From the NCBI GenBank assembly GCA_035439505.1, contig DAORKJ010000008.1, positions 9,005 to 73,004 of the forward strand: DNA of 64,000 nt. Reading direction: 5' to 3'. The notes under the pieces are model-generated. The model ran no database searches and had not been told where the DNA came from. It saw nothing but the letters and a program-made list of their open reading frames with translations. The translations under genes and the position numbers were made by a program. Below, in pieces: positions 26,411 to 34,507 of this stretch; within the stretch, counting starts at the first letter, position 1, and each line of letters begins with the position of its first letter. Source of the DNA: UBA7236 sp035439505 (GTDB lineage: Bacteria > Bacteroidota > Bacteroidia > Chitinophagales > BACL12).

Positions 26411-28039
26411 ATGTTGAACATAAATAAATATATAACAATTGCAGTTTGTGTTTGTGGAATTTCCATGAGCACAAACCATTTACAGGCACAAACTAATGTA
26501 GGTGACGAAGATGTGGATGTGGTGAGTGGTTACAATCCTGTTTTAGCAGATGCGGTAAAAGAAAACTTTAATGCGGAATTGCCGGAAAATAAAACAAAAC
26601 CTGAGCCTCAGGAATACAATATTCCTATTGAATTTTACCAGATTCCGTATCAGCCTGTAAAGGTTAAACCTATTCGTTTACCTGATGCAAAACCAACTGA
26701 GCTCGAAAATGTATATGTAAAAGCCGGATTTGGAACACAATTTACCCCACTTGCTGAGGTGTATCTGAACAGCGATAGAAATAAAAAATATAATTATGGT
26801 TTATATGGTAAATATATTTCTTCGAATGGTAAGGTAGAAAATCAAAATTATAGCGATTTAAGAGCGGGTGGAAGTACCAATTTTTACTTTGATGATAAAT
26901 ATGCATTGCCGATAAATGCATTTTATTCCAGAAATACCTTACAATATTATGGTTATAATCCGGATGACACTTCGTTTAAATCTGAAGATGTACGCCAGGT
27001 TTTTAATAACTATGGCGGTAGTATTGGATTTCATAATATCGGTGATAATCCGTTAAACATGGATTTTGGATTACAATTGGGTGTTGATGGCATTCGCGAT
27101 ATTAATAAAAACAAAGAGATTCATCCATTTTTGACCGGTTGGGGCGAAAAGAAATTGGAAAACAAAAGTATTGCAGGTGCAGAAGTAAGTTATGAATATT
27201 TTAGTTATTCAGGCGTAACCGAACATGATAATTCACTTATTGGGGTAAAACCTTATTATAAAATGATTACCGATCAGTGGTCCCTGAATGCCGGTATCGA
27301 AACAAAGGTTGACAAAGCGAGTAATGCTTATGTGTTGCCTGATGCGGTATTTAGTTATGATTTAATTGGCGATAAATTTGTTTTTGTTGCCGGATGGGAA
27401 GGTCATTTACAGGTAAATAGTTTTGCCAATATTGTGGAGGAAAATCCTTTTGTAAAAGATACACTTGTATTTAAAAACACTTCTATTAACGAAATTCATG
27501 CAGGATTAAGAGGTGCTACTTATGGTAACTTCAGTTTTATGGTTAAAGGTTATCAGAAATTGGCTAAGGATATGCCGTTTTATGTAACCGATTCAGTGGA
27601 TACAAAACGATTTGATATTATATATGCTGATGCCACCATTTGGGGTGGAAATCTGGAGTTGAGTTATTTTGATGCTGACCGTTTTCGTGTAACAGGGTCG
27701 TTGAATGTGTTTACTTTCTCTGAAGTGGACATCATTGACAAGCCTTATCATCGTCCAACACTTGAATGGACGATTAATGGGCAGTACAAATTCAACCAGA
27801 AACTCAGTATGGAGGCAAATATCTTCGGGGTTAATAAGTCTTATGCGTTATTACCTGATGGTGCAGAAGAGGAAATTAAAGGTGCTGTGGACTTAAACCT
27901 GTCAGCCAACTATGCTTATTCCAAATATTTCAACATTTTCGTTAACGTGAACAATATGGCCTCGTTTAAATACCAGCGCTATTATAACTATCCTTCCTAC
28001 GGAATTCAGGCTTTGGGCGGATTGTCGTTCACGTTTTAA
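26411..28039 (+). CDS. Outer membrane beta-barrel protein
   Basis: The protein has 542 residues with a signal peptide ending around 'NHLQAQ'. A short acidic N-terminal region ('VGDEDVDVVSGYNPVLADAVK') leads to a proline-rich stretch and then alternating amphipathic strands through to a C-terminal aromatic residue ('GGLSFTF'), as expected for an outer membrane barrel. No plug domain is visible, so it is not a complete TonB-dependent receptor. It follows the TPR gene by 11 bases, which supports a shared complex. Its cargo or ligand is unknown. Confidence 0.75.
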   Translation: MLNINKYITIAVCVCGISMSTNHLQAQTNVGDEDVDVVSGYNPVLADAVKENFNAELPENKTKPEPQEYNIPIEFYQIPYQPVKVKPIRLPDAKPTELENVYVKAGFGTQFTPLAEVYLNSDRNKKYNYGLYGKYISSNGKVENQNYSDLRAGGSTNFYFDDKYALPINAFYSRNTLQYYGYNPDDTSFKSEDVRQVFNNYGGSIGFHNIGDNPLNMDFGLQLGVDGIRDINKNKEIHPFLTGWGEKKLENKSIAGAEVSYEYFSYSGVTEHDNSLIGVKPYYKMITDQWSLNAGIETKVDKASNAYVLPDAVFSYDLIGDKFVFVAGWEGHLQVNSFANIVEENPFVKDTLVFKNTSINEIHAGLRGATYGNFSFMVKGYQKLAKDMPFYVTDSVDTKRFDIIYADATIWGGNLELSYFDADRFRVTGSLNVFTFSEVDIIDKPYHRPTLEWTINGQYKFNQKLSMEANIFGVNKSYALLPDGAEEEIKGAVDLNLSANYAYSKYFNIFVNVNNMASFKYQRYYNYPSYGIQALGGLSFTF

Positions 28040-28109
28040 ACAATCGGTGGATTTCTTCACATTTTTTTAACACCCGGTCCGTATGATATTTGCCATATAA
28101 TACGGATCG

Positions 28110-29126
28110 GTGCACCAGATAGCTCAACATATCAGCCAACTACTTTACGATCACAATTGTGTGATTGTGCCCGGTTTTGGCGGGTTTGTGACCAATTATC
28201 AGCCTGCAAAGGTGCATCCTACCTCCTTTATTTTTAACAGCCCTTCAAAAAGTGTGGCTTTTAACGTGAAATTGACCAATAACGATGGTTTATTGGTTAA
28301 TCAGATTGCTAAAAGTGAAGGAATCAGCCATTATCAGGCAGAAAGACAAATCAATGAATTTGTTGCACAAATACAATCAGCATTACAAGAGCGTAAACCG
28401 GTGAAATTAGCCGGCATTGGTCGTCTGATAATGGACGTTGAAAACAATATCCAGTTTTTAGCCGATAATTCTCACAATTTCCTCATGCAGTCGTACGGTT
28501 TGTATTCATTTACAGCACAACCTATTGCACGAGATTATGCGGACTCAGCTGTAGTAAAACAAATGGAGGCTATTGTTGTTGAAAAACCGGTTAAAAAGAA
28601 AAAATCTACTGATGCGTTATTACCAATTGCGGCAGTATTATTATTAACGATGCTTACCATGCAGATTTTTATTCAATCGAGCATGAACGGTTTTAATTAT
28701 TCTGAAATTTTTGGGTTTCAAAAAGTGTTTACCAAAAATAATTACCTCTTAGAAAAATATGAACCTGTTAAATTCGAAATAAATCCCTCCATTTTATTTT
28801 TCAGGAAAACCGATACCACAACTTTGGTTACATTAGAAGCGGATTTAAATACTATTACAACACCTGAAACAGTTAATAACACAACAATCGCAACTCCTGT
28901 TGCATCAACCTATTTTATATCAGCTGGTTCATTTTATTCTGATGCTGAAGTGGAAATAGTGTTGGCTAAATTGCTAGCCAAAGGTTACACCGGTTATATA
29001 AAAACCTGGGGTAAATATAAAGTTGCTGCGGTTGATATACCGGAACAAACTACTCCTTCTGCATTTAGAGCAGCATTTGTTGAAGCTACCGGCATTGCTG
29101 ATGCTTGGGTGGCCCGCAATAAATAA
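28110..29126 (+). CDS. HU-CCDC81 and SPOR domain protein
   Basis: The protein has 338 residues. The N-terminal ~130 residues match the HU-CCDC81 domain of Bacteroidota ('LLYDHNCVIVPGFGGFVTNYQPAKVHP'). A single membrane helix lies at residues ~168-190 ('LLPIAAVLLLTMLTMQIFI'), followed by a linker and a C-terminal SPOR domain (~270-338, 'YFISAGSFYSDAEVEIVLAKLL'), which binds denuded septal peptidoglycan. The topology would be HU-like part in the cytoplasm and SPOR in the periplasm. The start is GTG; the nearest upstream ATG runs into a stop. A seven-base inverted repeat stands three bases before it. Confidence 0.8.
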   Translation: MHQIAQHISQLLYDHNCVIVPGFGGFVTNYQPAKVHPTSFIFNSPSKSVAFNVKLTNNDGLLVNQIAKSEGISHYQAERQINEFVAQIQSALQERKPVKLAGIGRLIMDVENNIQFLADNSHNFLMQSYGLYSFTAQPIARDYADSAVVKQMEAIVVEKPVKKKKSTDALLPIAAVLLLTMLTMQIFIQSSMNGFNYSEIFGFQKVFTKNNYLLEKYEPVKFEINPSILFFRKTDTTTLVTLEADLNTITTPETVNNTTIATPVASTYFISAGSFYSDAEVEIVLAKLLAKGYTGYIKTWGKYKVAAVDIPEQTTPSAFRAAFVEATGIADAWVARNK

Positions 29127-29298
29127 CGCTAAATACATCTTCACAAAAACAGAAAAGCTCTTGTCAGGGCTGGATTAAGTGTTTAAAACAACATTCAATT
29201 TTGTTGCTGATTTAACAAACTGATATTCTCATTTAAATCCAATATACACCAGTGTTGTAAAGGGATTTGAGTTTATTGTCTTCCAATATGAATAGGCT

Positions 29299-29359
29299 AC
29301 TCATTAATCGATTAGCTGCTGAGTAATCCAATAGTTTTATCAGTAATCGATAAGTGAGT
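29299..29359. repeat. Long imperfect inverted repeat
   Basis: ACTCATTAATCGATTA (29299-29314) and TAATCGATAAGTGAGT (29344-29359) are inverted copies matching at 14 of 16 positions, with a further short CTGA/TCAG pair inside the loop. It lies in the 285-base non-coding stretch between two genes that converge, next to a separate terminator. The rest of that stretch shows nothing recognisable. Confidence 0.6.
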
Positions 29360-29366
29360 ACATAAA

Positions 29367-29395
29367 AAAAGGCTGTCCTTTTGAGACAGCCTTTT
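29367..29395 (-). terminator. Rho-independent terminator
   Basis: AAAAGGCTGTC (29367-29377) and GACAGCCTTTT (29385-29395) form a perfect 11-base stem with a seven-base loop, 16 bases after the stop of the lysine-rich protein gene; the minus-strand side ends in a T run. Confidence 0.85.
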
Positions 29396-29411
29396 GGTAA
29401 TATTTTGAAAA

Positions 29412-29975
29412 TTACTCTTTAGATGCTTTTTTATCTTTTTTCTCCTTCATTTCTTCTTTCATTTTTTCTTTTTCTTCAGGAGTAGCATTTTTGTATTTTT
29501 CTTTTACGTCATCTTTTTTTCCGGCTTTGTCGGCTTCAGCGCCATCTTCACCTTTTTTAGTTTGACGGTAATCTTTAAATTTCTGCATTTGGTCTTTTGA
29601 CAGCACATTAGAGTAGTCTTTAAAACGTTGTTTTGTCAACTCATCTTTTTCAGATTTAGCAGCATCTGCATTAGGATTTTCCATGCCTTTGTATTTGGTC
29701 TTTAAATCTTCCAATTTGTTGGCATATTTAAGGTTGATTTCCATTACCTTTTTTTCTTGTGTAGGATCAAGATTACAGATTTCATCCATTTTAGTTGTCC
29801 ACTCCTTAGCTGTTAAAGCAGCATCGTTTGACATTTCAGACTGAACTTTGTCTTTTTTGTCACCCTTGTCTGTTTTTTCAGTAGGTGTAGAACCACCTTT
29901 TGTAGTCACCTGGGCATAACTGTTATTTAACAGAAAGGCGGTTACCATAACCAGGAGTAAAGTTGCTTTTTTCAT
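29412..29975 (-). CDS. Exported lysine-rich protein
   Basis: The protein has 187 residues with a signal peptide (MKKATLLLVMVTAFLLNNSYAQ). The mature part is very rich in Lys, Asp and Glu and mostly helical. The central section ('ICNLDPTQEKKVMEINLKYANKLEDLK' to 'RFKDYSNVLSKDQMQKFKDYRQ') resembles the LTxxQ-type helical repeats of periplasmic Spy/CpxP-like proteins in Bacteroidota. The tail is a run of KEK/EEM units. A chaperone-like periplasmic role is possible but not shown. The gene is monocistronic with a strong terminator. Confidence 0.65.
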   Translation of the reverse strand: MKKATLLLVMVTAFLLNNSYAQVTTKGGSTPTEKTDKGDKKDKVQSEMSNDAALTAKEWTTKMDEICNLDPTQEKKVMEINLKYANKLEDLKTKYKGMENPNADAAKSEKDELTKQRFKDYSNVLSKDQMQKFKDYRQTKKGEDGAEADKAGKKDDVKEKYKNATPEEKEKMKEEMKEKKDKKASKE

Positions 29976-30048
29976 TTTGTTTATTGATTTTTTATGATAG
30001 GTATAATTGTAAAAACCGTGCCAATTTTTTTAACACAATTTCACGGTG

Positions 30049-30056
30049 CAAAGTTA
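30049..30056 (-). promoter_or_regulatory. Putative -7 box with nearby inverted repeat
   Basis: On the minus strand TAACTTTG is a perfect TAnnTTTG box, 73 bases before the lysine-rich protein start. ACCGTG (30015-30020) and CACGGT (30042-30047) form an inverted repeat right at the predicted transcript start. A -33 element is not obvious. Confidence 0.4.
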
Positions 30057-30089
30057 TAAATATCTTTTGAATTAACAGGATTAATAAAA

Positions 30090-30238
30090 TTACGCTGAAG
30101 CTCTAGTTAAACGGTCATTTATAGCTATACCAATGCCATTATCAGGAACAAATTCACCAAGAATTATTTCTGCTCCTGAAGTTTCTAATCTGCGCAAAGC
30201 AGCAAATAGGTTTCGTGCAGCAAGATGTAAATCGCCAT
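30090..30238 (-). CDS. C-terminal fragment of a Sua5-type threonylcarbamoyl-AMP synthase (cut by gap)
   Basis: This is the last 48 codons and stop of a minus-strand gene running out of assembly gap 2. The translation contains 'DLHLAARNLFAALRRLETSG' followed by 'EIILGEFVPDNGIGIAIND' and 'RLTRASA'. The 'AARNLFAALR.L...G...I......P..G.G.AINDRL' pattern is the C-terminal end of Sua5-type L-threonylcarbamoyladenylate synthases, which make the precursor for tRNA t6A37. The identification rests on this short tail. The catalytic YrdC domain is missing, lost in the gap rather than deleted, as far as can be judged. Confidence 0.6.
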
Positions 30239-30338
30239 NNNNNNNNNNNNNNNNNNNNNNNNNNNNNNNNNNNNNNNNNNNNNNNNNNNNNNNNNNNNNN
30301 NNNNNNNNNNNNNNNNNNNNNNNNNNNNNNNNNNNNNN
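30239..30338. other. Assembly gap 2 (100 N)
   Basis: Exactly 100 N. The left flank encodes the end of a Sua5-like protein and the right flank most of a methyltransferase, both on the minus strand, so the true gap probably exceeds 700 bases. Confidence 0.98.
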
Positions 30339-30993
30339 AGCACAAAATTAAGTTTCCTCCGGTATCAATTTCTATTGCTGATGGAAATACTTTTTTGAGA
30401 TTTTCGATGAGTGTTTTTTCTGAGCGGCTTTTTTCTGACAAGCGGCTAAAAAGTAAAATGCCATTTGCAGATAAACTATTTTTTAATTGTTGCAAAAATG
30501 TTTCCGAATGAAATTGACGAGGTACATTTTTATCTATAAATAAATCTACCGTTATTAAATCGAATTGCTGACTATTTAATTGCATCCACATTAATGCGTC
30601 GCTATCATGAATGTCAAGTGCAGACAATAAATCCTGAGCAGGATAATATTTTTTTGCTAAACGAATTATTGTTTTATCTAATTCAACACAGGTGATATTT
30701 CCTGTAAATCCAAACTTTGTTTGTAACATGTATGGAATACTACCAAGTCCCAAACCCAATACCAGCGCACTTTGCATAGACTTTATTTCATTCGCAATCG
30801 TAAAAAGTGCAGTGCGATAGGAGGTATATTTATCTTCGAACGAATAGGTGGCGTTTTCGCTGTTTAGCATATAACGTCCTTCAAATAAAACAACTTCCAG
30901 CGGACCTGAATATTCGCCGGAAGTTGTTTCTACCTTTATTTGTTTTAAAAAACTAAGGCAATATTGGAATACGTTTGGTTTTATGACAGCCAC
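30339..30993 (-). CDS. Spermidine synthase-like methyltransferase, C-terminus cut by gap
   Basis: About 218 residues are present before assembly gap 2. 'SALVLGLGLGSIPYML' is the SAM/dcSAM-binding glycine loop, followed by 'ITCVELDKTIIRLAKKYYP' (acidic end of strand 2) and 'DALMWMQLNSQQFDLITVDLF'. The fold is that of spermidine synthase-like proteins, but a specific aminopropyltransferase function cannot be claimed. The start is GTG, because a TAG lies four codons upstream and the ATG two bases before is out of frame and soon stopped. It should end just inside the gap. The continuous frame across the N run is an artefact. Confidence 0.75.
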
Positions 30994-31011
30994 ATTGTAA
31001 AACTAGAAATA

Positions 31012-31806
31012 TTAATTTGTTTTATAATATTTCATCGCTTCAACCATATAGGTTTCTTCAATATTTTTAATACGTGTTTCATCACTTGGGTGCGTACTTA
31101 AAAATTCAGGTATGGAAGTTCCATTTGCACTCATTCGTTGCCAAAAGTTAATGGCATTATGTGGATCGTATCCGGCAGTTGCCATAAAAATTAAACCCAA
31201 ACGGTCAGCTTCAGACTCCTGTGTTCTGGAAAAAGGTAATAATACACCAACTTGTGCTCCAACACCAACAGCTGTCATCAACAAGTTCTTGGTTTCGGTT
31301 GGTTTATTAGCTAAAGCAATGTCTAAAGCCACAAAACCGGTTTCTGCCAGCAACCCTTGGCTCATACGTTCGTTACCGTGCTGAGCTATGGCATGGGCAA
31401 TTTCGTGACCTAACACCACGGCTAAACCAGCGTCGTCTTTGGTATAAGTTAAAATACCTGTATATACCACAATTTTACCGCCGGGCATACACCAAGCATT
31501 TGGTTCATCACTTTCTACCAAATTTACTTCCCATTGGTAATCGGCAATCATTTCTTCATAACCTTCAGCTTTTAACACCGATTCCACAGCCGGAATTAAT
31601 TTGTCCGAAACACGCTTAACAGCAGTATAATCGCGGCCTGAACCCACCACTTCGCTTTCTTTTAAAAAGTCGCTGTAGGCAGTTAAACTCATAGCAATCA
31701 TTTGACTTTCAGGTAATAGGTGTACCTGTTTTCTTCCCGTAATAGGCACACGTGAACATGCTGTAATAAGCACAGCAAAGGATAACACAAATAATAATTT
31801 TTTCAT
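31012..31806 (-). CDS. M48 family metalloprotease lipoprotein
   Basis: The protein has 264 residues. Lipobox 'AVLITAC' ends at Cys17. The zinc site is 'VVLGHEIAHAIAQHG' (H134, E135, H138), with the third ligand in 'SRTQESEADRLG'. 'ITGRKQVHLLPESQM' near the N-terminus is typical of the periplasmic LoiP/YcaL-like M48 group of outer-membrane quality-control proteases. It should face the periplasm and degrade misfolded envelope proteins. It has a good promoter just upstream, divergent from the receptor gene. Confidence 0.93.
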   Translation of the reverse strand: MKKLLFVLSFAVLITACSRVPITGRKQVHLLPESQMIAMSLTAYSDFLKESEVVGSGRDYTAVKRVSDKLIPAVESVLKAEGYEEMIADYQWEVNLVESDEPNAWCMPGGKIVVYTGILTYTKDDAGLAVVLGHEIAHAIAQHGNERMSQGLLAETGFVALDIALANKPTETKNLLMTAVGVGAQVGVLLPFSRTQESEADRLGLIFMATAGYDPHNAINFWQRMSANGTSIPEFLSTHPSDETRIKNIEETYMVEAMKYYKTN

Positions 31807-31823
31807 AACAGTCGATTAGTTTA

Positions 31824-31855
31824 CAAAGGTAGATAAATCAAATATCGTACTCAAA
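31824..31855 (-). promoter_or_regulatory. Consensus promoter of the M48 protease gene
   Basis: On the minus strand TTTG (31852-31855), a 20-base spacer and a perfect TACCTTTG (31824-31831), 17 bases before the start codon. Confidence 0.7.
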
Positions 31856-31910
31856 TGCTCAAAATCGAAATAAAGTGGTTTGGAGGTGTTTATAAACTCA
31901 CTATTTATCG

Positions 31911-31941
31911 TTTTGACGTATGCTTACATTGGCTAACTTTA
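31911..31941 (+). promoter_or_regulatory. Promoter of the TonB-dependent receptor gene
   Basis: TTTTG (31911-31915), an 18-base spacer and TAACTTTA (31934-31941, one mismatch) stand 22 bases before the ATG at 31964. It is back-to-back with the protease promoter. Confidence 0.6.
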
Positions 31942-31963
31942 CCCCCCACAATCACACATATTT

Positions 31964-34213
31964 ATGAAGAACAGCCTATTCGTGCTTTTTGTGACGCTTA
32001 TTTGCCAACTTGGTTCGGCGCAAACAGCAATTTTTAGCGGTGTTATTACAGATGCAAATACCAAAGAACCCCTTATTGGGGCAACCGTTTTTCTTAATAA
32101 TCAGACAGGAACAGCAACGGATATTGATGGTTCGTTTAAAATTGTAACGAGCGAGGGTAGTTATACATTTACTGCCAGTTATGTTGGTTATGAAAAACAA
32201 AGTGCAACAATTACACTAACTGAACGCACTTCCTTGGTTGTAGATATTGCCCTAAAGCCAATTGATGGTATTTTAAATACGATTGTAGTAACAGGAAGTA
32301 AATTCGAAAAGAAACTAGGAGAGGAGACAGTTACAATAGATGTGATTAAGTCTGATTTAATACAAAATACCAATGATGTAAAATTGGATCAAACCATTCA
32401 ACGAATTCCGGGTGTGAGTGTTATTGATGGTCAGGCGAATATTAGAGGTGGTTCAGGATATAGTTATGGCGCCGGTAGTCGCGTGTTAATTTTAATGGAT
32501 GACTTACCCATTTTAACCGGTGACGCAGGATTTCCTTCCTGGGATTTTATTCCGATGGAAAATATTCAGCAGGTGGAAATTATTAAAGGTGCTGCCAGTG
32601 CTTTATATGGATCGAGTGCGTTGAACGGTATTATTAATGTTCGCACTGCTTATCCAACAGCAGAGCCGGTAACTAAATTATCATTATTCAGTGGTGTATA
32701 TAATTCACCTGCCGATACCGCACAAAAATGGTGGGCAGATGATTTTCCGTTTTTTTCCGGAGCAAATTTTGCCCATCGCCAAAAATTCGGAAAATTTGAT
32801 TTAGTAACTGGAGCCTATGTGTACACACAGGATAGTTATTTAAAAGAAATATATCAGCGTCGTGCACGCTATAATATTAATACGCGTTATCGTATCAATA
32901 ATAATTTAGCAGTTGGTTTAAATGTAAATGCACAGGTAAACCGCTCGTCAAGTTTCTTTTTTTGGGATGGCATTGATTCCGGATTATATGTAGCCGCACC
33001 GGGAACTACAGCTTTTAATCAAGGGTTTAAAATTACGGTTGATCCATTTTTAAATTGGTACGATGAACATGGCAACAGACATAAAATTTTATCCCGTTAT
33101 TATGGCAATCATAACAAAACTGTTACTACTGAACAAAGTAATTTCAACGATTTATTTTATGGTGAATACCAATATCAAAAACATTTAGATAAATATGCCT
33201 TAGTAGTTAGTTCAGGTGTATTGGCAAGTTATGCGATGGTAAGTGCCGAATTATATGGCGATTCAACCTATAATACCAGCAATGAAGCGGTGTATTTACA
33301 ACTTGATAAAAAATGGTTTGATAAATTAAATGTAAGTGGAGGTGTGCGTTACGAATTTAATCAAATTGCTGGTTTAAAAGAATCGAGGCCGGTGTTCAGA
33401 CTTGGTGCTAATTATCAGGTAGCGAATTATACTTTTATTCGTGCTTCTTGGGGACAGGGATATCGTTTTCCTACAATTGCTGAAAAATATATTTCTACTT
33501 CCGTAACAGGTTTAAGTATATATCCTAATCCTGATTTAACATCAGAAACAGGATGGAGTGGCGAATTAGGCGTTAAACAAGGTGTTAAAATTAGTAACTG
33601 GCAAGGCGTGATAGATGTTTCAGGATTTATTTCTGAATATGATAACATGATGGAATTTACGTTCGGGTATTATCCTTTCCCCGGATTTATGTCACTAAAT
33701 ATTGGCGATACCAGAATTATGGGTGGGGAAATTTCATTTATCGGAGAAGGAAGGATTGGAACAGTGCCAACAACTTTAATTGCAGGATATACTTACATCG
33801 ACCCGAAATTTAAAGATTTCGATTCTATTCAAAATGCGTTGTCTAGTGCTGATTACAACGTATTAAAATATCGTTTTCGCCACACCGTTAAATTTGATGT
33901 TGAATCCACTATCAAGAAATTTCGTATAGGGGCTACTTGTAATTACAATAGTTTTATGGAAGCAGTTGATGCTGCATTTGTTGACCCGATAATTCCAGCA
34001 ATTAATTTATATATTATTGATGGTTTGCAACAATATCGCGATGAACATGCTGATGGTGATTGGATAGTAGATATAAGACTTGCCTATAACATAAATTCAA
34101 GTAGTGAGGTATCGTTATTATGTAATAATGTATTAAACCGGGAATATAGTTCACGTCCTGCTATGATGGATGCACCAAGAAACTTTACGTTAAAATATTC
34201 GCTAACATTATGA
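31964..34213 (+). CDS. TonB-dependent receptor with carboxypeptidase-like domain
   Basis: The protein has 749 residues. A signal peptide (MKNSLFVLFVTLICQLGSAQ) is followed by a carboxypeptidase-D-like regulatory domain ('SGVITDANTKEPLIGATVFL'), a plug ('IQRIPGVSVIDGQANIRGGSGYSYGAGSRV' and 'VEIIKGAASALYGSSALNGIINV') and a barrel to the C-terminus ('NFTLKYSLTL'). It takes up a substrate using TonB energy. It lacks a SusD partner, which argues against a polysaccharide-utilisation locus and fits cobalamin, siderophore or metal uptake; the substrate is not defined. A 96-residue gene overlaps its stop by four bases. Confidence 0.93.
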   Translation: MKNSLFVLFVTLICQLGSAQTAIFSGVITDANTKEPLIGATVFLNNQTGTATDIDGSFKIVTSEGSYTFTASYVGYEKQSATITLTERTSLVVDIALKPIDGILNTIVVTGSKFEKKLGEETVTIDVIKSDLIQNTNDVKLDQTIQRIPGVSVIDGQANIRGGSGYSYGAGSRVLILMDDLPILTGDAGFPSWDFIPMENIQQVEIIKGAASALYGSSALNGIINVRTAYPTAEPVTKLSLFSGVYNSPADTAQKWWADDFPFFSGANFAHRQKFGKFDLVTGAYVYTQDSYLKEIYQRRARYNINTRYRINNNLAVGLNVNAQVNRSSSFFFWDGIDSGLYVAAPGTTAFNQGFKITVDPFLNWYDEHGNRHKILSRYYGNHNKTVTTEQSNFNDLFYGEYQYQKHLDKYALVVSSGVLASYAMVSAELYGDSTYNTSNEAVYLQLDKKWFDKLNVSGGVRYEFNQIAGLKESRPVFRLGANYQVANYTFIRASWGQGYRFPTIAEKYISTSVTGLSIYPNPDLTSETGWSGELGVKQGVKISNWQGVIDVSGFISEYDNMMEFTFGYYPFPGFMSLNIGDTRIMGGEISFIGEGRIGTVPTTLIAGYTYIDPKFKDFDSIQNALSSADYNVLKYRFRHTVKFDVESTIKKFRIGATCNYNSFMEAVDAAFVDPIIPAINLYIIDGLQQYRDEHADGDWIVDIRLAYNINSSSEVSLLCNNVLNREYSSRPAMMDAPRNFTLKYSLTL

Positions 34214-34500
34214 CGTTAGGAGCGCTGAGTGAAAAATTGAGGAAACGTGTAACTGAGTTGCGCCATGATAGTCGTATGCAAGCTAAAATAAATGCACCGT
34301 TAATTACAATAGAAATCGCTTTGGGATTAACCGAATTAGCGATTGATAAAAACAGACCTGTTTCTCCGGATGAAGAACATTGGTTTCATGAAAGTTGGAA
34401 TATTATCAACCAATTAGAAAGAACCGAATGGGATGATATTATTGATTTATATCGCAGCCTTGCATTCAAAATGGGAGAACGCAATTGGTTTAGAAATTAA
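34210..34500 (+). CDS. Small hypothetical protein coupled to the receptor
   Basis: The protein has 96 residues, with no signal or membrane segment. It is largely helical and charged ('LSEKLRKRVTELRHDSRM', 'IDKNRPVSPDEEHWFHESWNIINQLERTEWDD'). The ATG overlaps the TGA of the TonB-dependent receptor (ATGA), so translation is probably coupled. I do not recognise the family. A cytoplasmic function tied to the imported substrate is possible but only inferred from the coupling. Confidence 0.65.
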   Translation: MTLGALSEKLRKRVTELRHDSRMQAKINAPLITIEIALGLTELAIDKNRPVSPDEEHWFHESWNIINQLERTEWDDIIDLYRSLAFKMGERNWFRN

Positions 34501-34507
34501 TAAACAA

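Noticed and set aside
30154..30993. 279-residue frame running from the methyltransferase through the N gap
   Set aside because: The codons after the gap are in a different frame from the real Sua5-like tail; the fusion is produced by treating 100 N as sequence.
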